Shown: piece after piece, positions 41,087-52,000 of the stretch
Position numbering within the stretch: the first letter of the stretch is position 1
Layout of the letters: each line of letters begins with the position of its first letter
NCBI RefSeq assembly: GCF_036711975.1
Contig: NC_091973.1
Location: forward strand, 806,001-870,000
Reading direction: 5' to 3'
Origin: Onthophagus taurus
Taxonomy: Eukaryota; Arthropoda; Insecta; Coleoptera; Scarabaeidae
DNA: 64,000 nucleotides
Translations under genes and position numbers: made by a program
The notes under the pieces: model-generated
What the model was told of the DNA's origin: nothing
The model's database searches: none
Seen by the model: the letters and a program-made list of their open reading frames with translations, nothing else

Positions 41087-42074
41087 TGACGGTTGCAAAC
41101 TTGACAGACCTTTGTGGTCTCAATAAAAATGCATTATTATTATTGTTTTAGATTTTTTACTTTTTTTTTTATTTATTTATTTATTTATTTCCAAAATAAA
41201 CAGGGTTTCCCCTAATTACAGATTTCGGAATTACTACATAATAATTAAATAAAATTGAACTAAATAATAAACTAAATTAAATATTAAACTAAGCCGTACT
41301 CGATTTGTAAGCAAATAAGTAAAAAGAAACAAAATGATACAAAATAAAACAATAACGTAAAACAGAACAGAGGAATGGAACAGAATTTTTTTGGATATCA
41401 CATCGTTCCACAAGAACTTAATATGTATTGGGGAAGATAAAGACAACAACGTTGTAATAATTCCAAATATTTGTGTAGCTAACTTCATTTGATTTAAATA
41501 ACATTTAAAAAAATAACAATTTTAATTAATATTTAAATTAAAATTCCAAGCTAATTATTACAATTTTATTTTAACTTCGACGTATTTCCTTAAAATAATA
41601 AATCCCAATTTGTAACTAACGTCATGTTGTTTCTAGAACAATCCAGAATGTTTCACGTCAACTTCCCGTCATAGTTAGTTCAAACAGCGCGTTGGGTCAA
41701 CTCAAATTTTCCTGATTTCGTGTTAAATAGTGATCGATTGGTGAGTTAACGCAATTTTCAGCCTAAATTAATAATAAAATGATTCGTATTGTTGAACATT
41801 TTGTATAAAACGTTATAAAAGCTTAATTAACATGTTGGATTTGACATAACCTCAAATCGACAAATCGTATTTCCAGTACATTAGGTGCTAACTTCTCGTC
41901 GTAGTTCAAACGCCGCAAAATCATTGCAAAAATTCGTGTTTTTATGATGATAATCGGTTTGATTTGCCAAATAAACATAGAATTAGTGCAATTTTTTATC
42001 TCCGTTTAATAAATTTTATTTTCAGCGGTAAAGATAACAACTTAAAATCGTTCGGGGGGAAACATAACCTCAAA
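41087..42074. other. AT-rich flank upstream of PIGN
   Basis: It holds an (ATTT)n run near 41170-41190 and otherwise unremarkable AT-rich DNA. The part from about 41640 to 42074 should contain the PIGN promoter and 5' UTR. No other gene is seen. Confidence 0.45.
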
Positions 42075-45000
42075 ATGTGGCTAGTCGATAGGTATGAATT
42101 TTTTTCTGTTATATTTGTTAATAATAAATGATTTTTTTCTTAATTACAAATAATTAATTTCTTTTTTAACAATATTAATGTTATTAATTATTATCTTTAG
42201 GTTATTCGATTATTCTTTCCGGGAAAGAAGCCGGACTATACGATTAATACTCATGGGAATAATAACTCATTTCGTTTTATTGTACGGTGTTATGGACGCC
42301 TACTTCTCCTCTCCAGTTCTTCATGGGTTACCATCGCATAGTGCTAAATTATCACTTTGCAAACGAGTTGTTGTTTTTGTTTCCGATGGGTTACGAGCCG
42401 AAGGAATTTTTTCTCGGGAACACGAAAGTTTTGCTCCTTACTTAAAGTATGTTGTTCATAAATTAGAGTCTTATTTTTTGTTATTACATTTTTATTTCAA
42501 AATAGTAATATTAAAAACGATGTTGGAGCTTGGGGAATATCCCACACTCGAGTTCCCACCGAATCAAGACCTGGACATGTTGCAATTTTCGCTGGAATGT
42601 ATGAAGACCCGCACGCTATTACGAAAGGGTGGAAATATAATCCGATTGATTTTGATCACGTTTTTAATCAAAGCAAGCGCTCCTTTTTGTGGGGTAGCCC
42701 TGATGTAGTTCCAATGTTTAATAAAGGTATTTAAAATAAAATACAAAGAATAATATAGGGATTTATAAATTTATTTTTTTAGATAAATTAAAGAAAATTT
42801 ATATGGATTATTACGAACCTAGTTACGAAGATTTTTCTGGTCAACAATCAACAATTCTCCTTGATGATTGGGTGTTTCGAAGGGTTGAAAAAGTTTTTAG
42901 GACGAATCATCCAAGTTTAAAGCACGACAAAAGTGTTTTCTTTTTGCATTTATTGGGAATGGATACCGCCGGGCATGTTTATAAACCAAATTCTAAGTAA
43001 AATTGGCTTAATTATCTTAATAATTATAATCGTTAATTTTTATTTTTTGATTATTAGGAAATATTTTGACAACTTAGCGTTTGTTGATCAAGGAATTAAA
43101 AACATTGTTAAATTTATGGACGATTTCTTTGACGATTATGAAACAACGTACATTTTTACCTCTGATCATGGGATGACCGACTGGGGTTCTCACGGAAGCG
43201 GCTCCGCGCATGAAACCGAAGCTCCCTTCATCATTTGGGGCGCTGGTGTTAAACCAAACAGTAAAAGACAAGATTTAAAACAAGCTGACATCACCGCAAT
43301 TATCTCGTTTTTATTAGGAATTAATCATCCAATTAATTCTGAGGTACGGTTTTTGAAACTTTTTTAATTTCGAACTTAAATACGTTTAATTTTCTTTAAT
43401 AGGGGATTTTTCAACAACAATATTTTGATTTGGTCGATTGGGAATTGGCTTATATTTTATATGCAAATGTTTTGACCTTATCTGAACAATACAAAGTACA
43501 AGAAAGCTATTTGGATCGTAATAAAATCTCATTCTTTTATAGAGGAATTAATGCCTTAAGAAATCTTACTGATATGTTGGATTTGATACAATTAAAACTT
43601 GAAACACGACAATATGAAAAAGCTGTAAGTATAATAAATTAAATGAAATTTATTATATTCATGTCCATATTTGTATTGAACATCATTTCAAATTATTCCA
43701 ACGCTGATATTTGAAGTGATATTTGATTACTCCCTGATAAGGGAGTATGTATAGAAGCTAGTAAGTGGGTGTGGTCCACTTACTAGTTCTTCAAGGTTTT
43801 TCTTTATAGTTTGTAGCAAACGCATATCCGAACTTCTTTTGCAATCTTTAGAAATGACCTGATGAGTAAATATATCTGATCGTTGTGGTCAAATATAGAA
43901 AGAAATCATCCTTTATTAAGTGATCAAATGAATGAAATTGAAATTTTAATAATCAATTTTTTTTATTCAGATATACGACATCAAAAAGTTAATTCCTTTG
44001 CTTGAAAAAGGCAAATTTGAGATGAACACTTACTTAAAACTACCAATATTGATGTGCCTTGCGGCTGGATTAGTTGTGTTTATGATTTACACAGCTTGTG
44101 TGATGCTGTATAGTACCGAAAGAATCGACAATCCGCATTATATTGAAGACGCTGAATTAATCGACATGTGTTCAAAAGTTTTGGGTATACTTTTTGTAGC
44201 GATGTGTGTTTTATTATGTAAGTAGCATTTTTTTATTACCACAAATATCATATTTAAATTTTTTTTTGAATTGCGTTTTAGACAAAGGTCTTGAAGTGAA
44301 ATATTGTGCATATTTAAGTTTTCCGTTCATAATGTTTTTGTTTCTAATGCATGATGGCGACCAATTACAGTATTTACTTGTTTTAATACATTTCGTGGAA
44401 TTGAAACATTTAATCAAATATGGCGTGATGCTTTTTGGTGTTTATTTTTTGGTATGTTTATATAAAATTTTTTTTATGTTGTTATTATTACGATTATTTT
44501 AGAGTATGACGCTTATTCACCGAGAATATATATTTTATACATGCATTGGGATTTTGCTATGGATGTTGACGGAGAATTTTAGCGCAAAGCGCATCGATAA
44601 AGTAATTTGGTTGATTTTAACGGTTTATTTGCCCGTGTATTACCAGGTTACGCCGATGTTCAGGGAAAATTATCATGTTGTTTGGTAAGATTTTTAATAT
44701 CACGTATTTATTTTGCTTAATTATTGTTTTTAGTATGATCGGTGCTGTGATAGTTATGTACATATCATTAATGTTTACTATGGATCGAATTATGCGAAAG
44801 ACTGACTATTTTCATTTAGGCGTATTAATCACCCAACTCGTTTGTATGTTCTTATCCGTCATAAACATCGCCGTTACGTCATATTACAACGATTTATCCC
44901 CCGAATTAATGACTTACATTTACATTTCATCGTGGATTATCCTTGGTAAGTAAATTTTTAATGTTGAAATTAAATAACGAATGATTTTTTTTGTAGTGCT

Positions 45001-45837
45001 TTCTTTAATTACGATGATTTTGCATCCGAGACGACTTCTTCACCGCGCTCTCGGAATTCAAGTTTCGATCTTCAACATTTATTTTTTGATGTCTACGAAT
45101 GGGGAAGGATTATTCTTGGCGTTTTTCATTTGTTTGTGTTTAACTTGGAGTTTCATCGAAATGGAAGAATCCAGGCAAAGTGGTGAGGTTGCTCTTAAAT
45201 TTGGAGCGATGGATGCCACGAAAACTGAAGTATCGCACCATGATTTCCGAAAATGCTTTATATTCGTATCCTTTTTTAAATAAGATTTAAAGGTTAAATT
45301 TATATATAGATTACATTATTCCTTAACTAATATTAGATGGCTTATATCTTGTTATCATTTTTTGGACCTGGAAATATCTCGGATTTAAATACATTCGACC
45401 CAATGTGGACGCGGTGTTTCGTGCGAGTCTTCAATCCATACTTGATTACATCTTTAATCGGTTTAAAACTAGCAGTACCGTTCTTTATAACAACGATTAA
45501 CTTCCATATGATGAACGTTTCCGGCCGAACATCGATCTTAGGCGCTTTCACGATTATCTTATTCTTTTCGGATATCATGGTTATGAATATGATGTTTCGA
45601 GTAACCAACGAGGGTTCGTGGCTTGATATTGGTTTGAGTATTTCTCGTTTTGTCATCGCGAATATTATTGCAATAGCGCTTTTAGTTATTTATTGTTTAG
45701 TTCGGTTGTTAACCGAGAATAGATTATTTGATTATTTAACCGTTCGTTTCCACCGCTTTTTCGGTATTCGTACCGCTATTGTGATTGAGGAGAGTAGCGA
45801 AGATGATTTGATGGGGATTTATCATAAAGTAGATTAG
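42075..45837 (+). CDS. GPI ethanolamine phosphate transferase 1 (PIG-N)
   Basis: This ER membrane enzyme adds ethanolamine phosphate to the first mannose of GPI-anchor precursors. Twelve exons (42075-42091, 42201-42446, 42506-42726, 42783-42996, 43058-43343, 43403-43624, 43971-44217, 44282-44451, 44503-44684, 44734-44945, 44997-45265, 45337-45837) join in frame to 928 residues, normal for the family. After an N-terminal membrane span come the alkaline-phosphatase-fold motifs: [13 protein letters not shown] (metal-binding D near residue 68), [16 protein letters not shown] (probable nucleophile threonine), [13 protein letters not shown] and [14 protein letters not shown]. The C-terminal PigN part is a long multi-span membrane region. 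The start is uncertain: exon 1 gives MWLVDR in frame, but a second ATG ([11 protein letters not shown], residue 24) is where the human protein would begin. It converges on eEF1-delta with a 269-bp gap. Confidence 0.95.
43758..43786. repeat. 11-bp hairpin in PIGN intron
   Basis: CTAGTAAGTGG and its exact reverse complement enclose the 7-base loop GTGTGGT. A second small hairpin (ACTCCC/GGGAGT) lies about 30 bases upstream. Both are in the intron 43625-43970 and have no known role. Confidence 0.6.
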
Positions 45838-46070
45838 GTTGAAAAAAAATGTGATAATAATTAAGAGTATTGTTTATTTTGTTTTTGTAAAAGTATCGTA
45901 GTTTATTACAAATGTGATAACGCTTTAATTTATGTTTTTCGTTCATTTGCGTTAATAATCTAGGTTAATACTTATAATACAAATTCAAAAATGTGATATA
46001 TTTGTATGCATTGACTGCCAAGAGTAACCTGTTTATTAAAATGAAACGATATAAAAATTATGGAAAATAT

Positions 46071-46076
46071 TTTATT
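46071..46076 (-). terminator. poly(A) signal for eEF1-delta
   Basis: On the minus strand this is a canonical AATAAA, about 30 bases past the eEF1-delta stop at 46107. Confidence 0.55.
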
Positions 46077-46106
46077 TCAAATTAAGTTTCACAATTTCAT
46101 AATGAT

Positions 46107-47147
46107 TTAAATTTTATTAAACGCTGCAATATCAACACTTTGCACCTAAAAATAAAATATAAATAAATTTATAATAAAATAGAATAATTTTTTTAGCTTA
46201 CATAGTCTTCAAGACCCTCAATTTGCTCTTGTAACAAATCAACAGAAACTTTTTCATCTTCTACTACGCATGATATTTGTAATTTTTTAATTCCATAAGC
46301 CAAAGGAACCAATTTTGCTAAAAACAAATCAAAAATAAATCAAAAAAAGATTTTTTTTAACCATAACTTACAAGCCCCCCATAATAATCCCTCCATTTCA
46401 ATTTTCCTAACATTTTGTTCCATAACTTTCATATCGGTTTCATCATCCCATGGTTTGACATCCAAAACAATACTAGATTTAGCAATTAAAGCGGGTTTCT
46501 TCGACTTTTTCGCGTGGTACTCTTCCAAACGCTGTTGTTTAACTTTCTCTGCTTCCTCATCTTCAGAATCGGAGGCGAATAGGTCAACATCGTCGTCGTC
46601 GGTGGTGGTTTTGGTGTCGATTTTCTTCATATCAATCGCACAGGATTTCGCGCAGCTCTTCGAATCGCCACATTTACTTTCGATAGCGCGGAGACGTTGA
46701 TCCATTTTCATCATTTGTTCTTGGATGTTGTTGATGACTTTTTCGAATTCTAAATATTTTTTCTCGATTAAACTCATTGAGGCTGTATCAGGCGTAACAT
46801 TTTCAGAATTTGACTAAAATTAAATAATTTTCTTTTTGTAGATATCAAAGGAAACATGGCAAAACTTAAAATAAAATGTTTTAAAATATTTAACCATTTA
46901 CATACATCGTAAGTATTTATAATATCAATAAATCGTTGCCTTGCCTTAGCCACTTCATCAGCTAAGGGAGTTAACGTGGACTGCATGAAAAATTTTATGA
47001 TAACATTTATGATAATTTTCAGGAATAAATGAATGTTACCTTTGGACAAGATGCTGGAAGTGCTTGTTTCTCGTGGTAAATCTTCTCAGCTTCCTCATAA
47101 ATTGCTCGGTCCGTCCAAAATTTATCTTGAGCGATTGCAGAAGCCAT
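46107..47147 (-). CDS. translation elongation factor 1 delta (eEF1B-delta)
   Basis: This is the guanine-nucleotide-exchange subunit of eEF1B, which recharges eEF1A with GTP in the cytosol. Coding exons 47147-47040, 46980-46906, 46813-46372, 46317-46202 and 46145-46107 join in frame to 259 residues, normal for short delta forms. The N-terminus is [21 protein letters not shown] heptad-like helical region follows ([20 protein letters not shown]), then a CxxxxSCAKSC patch, then the acidic stretch [19 protein letters not shown]. The exchange domain begins [20 protein letters not shown] and ends [11 protein letters not shown], the terminus typical of eEF1B-beta/delta. The start codon lies directly at a splice acceptor, and a likely 5' UTR exon ends near 47202. 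The leucine-zipper-like region and the longer N-terminus separate it from eEF1B-beta. It diverges from cv-c. Confidence 0.93.
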
Positions 47148-49074
47148 CTAAAATTATGCCCAATTTAATTAATTGATGGGATAAACAGAAAATACTTACT
47201 TTAATAGTAAATGTATTTGCTGAACTTAAGACAACGTGTCGACCACCGCTTTAATTAATTAAAAAGGAATGTGCTATATAGCATGCGTAACACGTTTTCC
47301 ACGTGATTTATGCTGCCATCTATTGTTCGATGCTATTAACTAATAACGGTCGGTATTAATTAAAATTCTCATCAGTAAATTAATTGAGAATGATGAGTGC
47401 TTATAATACCAAGAAGAAAATGCATTAAAAGTATAAAAAGATGGAATAGAAAATCTTTTTGGCCTTCTCACACCCACCAAAGATGGCGTTTTAATTCGTA
47501 GACTTTCAAAAAATTATTTTGCTTCCTTACATTTTGAAGTAATTTTTTTTGCCGAAATAACCACATTTATTTACTTAAATTGTTCATCCCGAATCCAACC
47601 CGGATATTGTTGATTACTTGTTGATGCTTAAGTAACTTAATAAATTTTTATTTAATAATTAAAAGTAATTCAATATTTTTTGATGAAAATTTTTTTTTAA
47701 TTTCGATTTCTTTATTGGTGTTATATTCATTGAAGAATATAATTTTGAATAAGCTTAAAAGGCCATAAACGAGTTGTTATCTTATCTCTGCTCAACGCGT
47801 TGGTTGTTATACTACAGCCATTTACAGTTTAACACTCAAACTTGGAACGTGACGATCCTTTTTTCTTGGTTTCTTCATCAAAAGTGTTTGTTTCAAAGTT
47901 TTGGGTTAAATGAAAATTTTTTAATTATAATTTATAACATTAAATTGGGTAAGTGGGTGTTAATTTTTATATATACTCATTTAATTAATAAAAATTATGC
48001 GGAAATAATTTTAAATAAAATATAAAATTATAATAATTGTAGATAACACCATCTGCTTAACACTTGATCGTCCTATTTATAAATAACGTACTATAATTAA
48101 AACAATCCCACATGTGAAGCTTTGAAAAAAAGAATAATAAAACGGCTTTAAAATTTATCTAGCTTTGCTGTCTTCTCCTTCTTCTTTATTAAATAGTCGT
48201 TTAAATTATTTGTTTCCTTTTCTTTTCATTAACGTTGTTTGGGTGGTTTTATTTTCGAACGCTAAAAGAAGAAGCTATTTTATTAGTTGAATTAAACAGA
48301 AACAGAAAGGCGTACTTAGGCATTCGTCTGTCGTAATAAACTGAGGCCGTTGATTCATTCATACATACACACTGTGTATGTACGGTATATACATAGTGTT
48401 TTCCTGTTTAGAGGCCAAATGAATGTGTTTTCAGTTTCAATTTATAACATAACATCTCTGTTTAAAACTTTGTGTTTTTAGTGTATTAATTTTTAATTTC
48501 ATTACTAATTAACTATCAATTTATTGATTATCTTTTTAAAATATTTGTTGAGATAGGTAAGTTCGATGAAATTTTCAAAATTTAATCTTGATAAATATAA
48601 GAAAGAAATTTCAAATGTTAAAATTTTAAAATTAAAAAAAAATTTAAATTAACAAGTCACTCCCAACTCAGGAGGGAGTTGGAATTGTTTAAACATAACT
48701 GAACGTAACTCTGTAACTCTGTAGGTGATATTTTCACGAAGCGGCTCAACCGCGTCAACCATAAAACTCTTACATAATGAATATTAAAAAATTGAGTGCC
48801 ACTAAAAATTGATGAAAAAATAAATTATTCCAAGAAACTACTTGAGCGTACTAAAATGACCTTGGTAGGTATAAAAAATATTTAATGGGGGAAAAAGAAA
48901 AGAGCCGACGGTATGCGGTTAGAAAAGAAAGAAATTCTAAATAAATCGTTTACGTAAATATATTTTAGCGTTCAAGGACGACGTCCTAATCAATATGTGT
49001 TCGTTGTTGCAGGTATAGTGGTAACGGGGCCCCGTAGAATGGACAACTTTTCGTTCGGCAGGTGATCCAAAACT
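47148..49074. promoter_or_regulatory. divergent region between eEF1-delta and cv-c
   Basis: These 1.9 kb separate two head-to-head genes. A 5' UTR exon of eEF1-delta probably ends near 47202 (minus-strand donor AAA|GTAAGT). On the plus strand a cv-c 5' UTR exon begins after the acceptor TTGTTGCAG at 49012, and the ATG follows at 49075. The rest is AT-rich with no gene visible. Confidence 0.45.
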
Positions 49075-52000
49075 ATGAGCCTCTACGACCCGTTTCAAGA
49101 TATCGAAAATTTTATACACAAAAATCACGTAAGTAAAAAAAAAATTTTTTTTAATTAATTTTATTAATTTAAATTAAATATATTAGAATTTTCTTACAAA
49201 AAAGAACACTCTGTATGTAAGATTAGTTTTCTTAATATTTTCTTCGCCCTTATCTACAAAGCGATAAGGGTGAAAATAGCTAAACCAAACTCCGCCATTC
49301 ATAACCCACCGTTTAAATTCTTATTACACACCGATTATACACCCATTACATCATATTACATTTATTGCATTAAAATAAAATTAATTAATTTGGAATTGCG
49401 AAAGGCTCTTATTGCAGGTGGATATACGGGTGATAATTATATTATATGTAATTATGTTTGATCATCGTCACGCGAATATTACGACTAATATCGTCAATGA
49501 CATCATTTTTTCATTAGAACTATTTGCTGGCACTATTTAGAAAGTTAGTCACTTTAGAAAAAATATTATATATTTCAACACATTTGTTGATTTTGTTCAT
49601 GAAGTTTATTTATTTTTCCTTATTACGGCTGTAATTATGTTTATTTAATTATATTGTACTTATTTAATTATATTTATTTAATTAATTTATGTTTATTTTT
49701 AAATATGCTAACAATCTAAGTAAATTTCCTGCTAAGGTTATAATGAAATATTTGAAAATATAATGTATTCTAGGAATTAAAATGTGTGGAAAATCTTTTA
49801 AATCGAAAAATTCTACATTAATACGATTTTTTTTAATATTTCAATTTTATCATGAAGAATTGATTAATTTTGATCGCTTTAAATGAGTTATATTAGAATC
49901 TTAATTTCTTACCTTTATTTTCTTCGAAGACGTCGGCCGCCCCAGGTATTGTTCGTGATATAAGAAATAATCTCGGCCGACTTCGAAGACGTCGGCCGCC
50001 CCATGTATCATGAACAATACCTAATTCCATAAATTTCAAGACTTCTCCAACAATAATCTAGTTCTAGATATCTGCTGTGACAGCTAAAATCAAACACACT
50101 GTATATACATATAATATATATAGGGTAAGCAACCGGAAACAGTAGCTTATCTAAACACCTGCAAGATTTTACGAGAAAATTTCATAGAGCACATTTTAAG
50201 ACAAAAATCCGTGGCACCTAAAAATGTTTTTGGTATTGAGAATTAATAAATATACGGCAATCATATAATATAATATATTAAGCGACATTTACACCAGTAA
50301 ATAATTATATATGATTAAATTGGGTTTATTAATTTGTATTTAATTTGACGTTTCGCAAAATATGGAGTTGATTAAAAACTTTTTTTAAATTTTTCTTCCC
50401 GCGTGTGGTGAAATAGGGGTCGTATTCCATATCGGGATCCTTTTTAATCAAAATCCAATAGGGAACTTCGGCGAAAAGCCTATCGTATAGATATTTCGGA
50501 TCCTTTTTGCCTCTATTTGCCCAGAAAGGACCCAAATCGGTTTGACGAATATCCCGTTTCAACCAGGTAGACACACAACATTTTCTTTTATCAACACTTA
50601 CCTACCGGAAAAAAAATTATTATTCACATAAGCAATTTTGTCACTTAGTTTAAGATTTACATCACTAGCGTGTGTACAAACGAGTATTAATAAAATGGGG
50701 AACTTCATTTTTGCTTCTTTGTAATTTCCGGGAGATTCTGTACAGGCTGAAACTTGTAAACTGGATAAATTCTCGGTTTGTTCGCCTTTTATAAGTTGAA
50801 AAAGTCGTAAGGTTCGTAGCTCGCGGTCATTGTAAGATTATTTGGGGACGTTGGGAATCAAATACTTGTATCACGTCACTTTGGTCATCATATATGTTTT
50901 GATTTCCTAAGGAAAAAGCCCTCTCTTTTAATCCCAAAAGTCAACCTCTGTTATTTACCGCTTTATTTATTAAATTTTTGTATATTTCAGCTTAATACTA
51001 AACACGAACAGGAACTCGATCCAGAACTCGCCAGAGATCTAAACGACCTCTTAGAAGATTGCAAAAAGTATAATCAAGACCATGTCGGGGGATACTTGGA
51101 TAATTCTTGGCTGGAAGATGAAGGGGAATTTTTATTTTCAAATTCGAGGGTAATTTTGAATTATTTTTTTGTTTGTTTTTTTTTTAATTTGTTTTTTAGG
51201 AATCTTTACAATTGGTGGAAGCTGTAATAAGCACTTGTACTCAAACTTCGCCGTCGGAGAGCTCAACAAATTTGACTTGCACATCAGATTCATCTTTGTC
51301 TCCTTGTGTAACGTCGGATTTAGATGGGGAAGAAGGGGTCGATCGTGGCGGTTGTGCGGTTAGTTTTCCAGTGGAAAGGAGGCGATCGGAACGACGGAAG
51401 TCCTCTTCTACGTCGGTATTGAAAAAAATAACCAAGGTACGGGAGATTGTCCCCTTTGAACTCGGGTGTCGAGTTCAAAGTTTTCCATTTGAGTAGCCAT
51501 GTATGATTAATCGTAACGGTTCCAGGTGAAAACACAACTCCGATCCCAGTCTGATAGGCACCTGTCTGGTGAGTAACATCTAAAAATTTGAAAATGTCCG
51601 TTCGGATAAAACAGTACAAGTTCTTTAGAAGTTTAAGTGTAAAAGTGAACGATAATTGGCCGGTTAGAAAGGCCGAGCAAATTTGGAGACAACTCAGAGC
51701 GCATAAAATAGCAGGTTGGTGACTGCCTAATATTTATATGCAGTCCCAACTCTCCCAGCCCTTATTAATATACTTTTTTTAATTTGATTTGTTGTTGCAG
51801 AGATCGAAGCAACCGAAGCTTGTAAATGGTTAAGAGCAGCTGGATTTCCTCAATATGCCCAAATGTACGAAGGTGAGGCTCAAAATGTTTTAACAACAAC
51901 CGATAACCTTTGCTTCTCAATATTTTGCAAACCGAGTTATATTTAGAAAAACTAATTAGCTTATCACCACTTCCAATTCATAACCAAAATTATGTGATAA

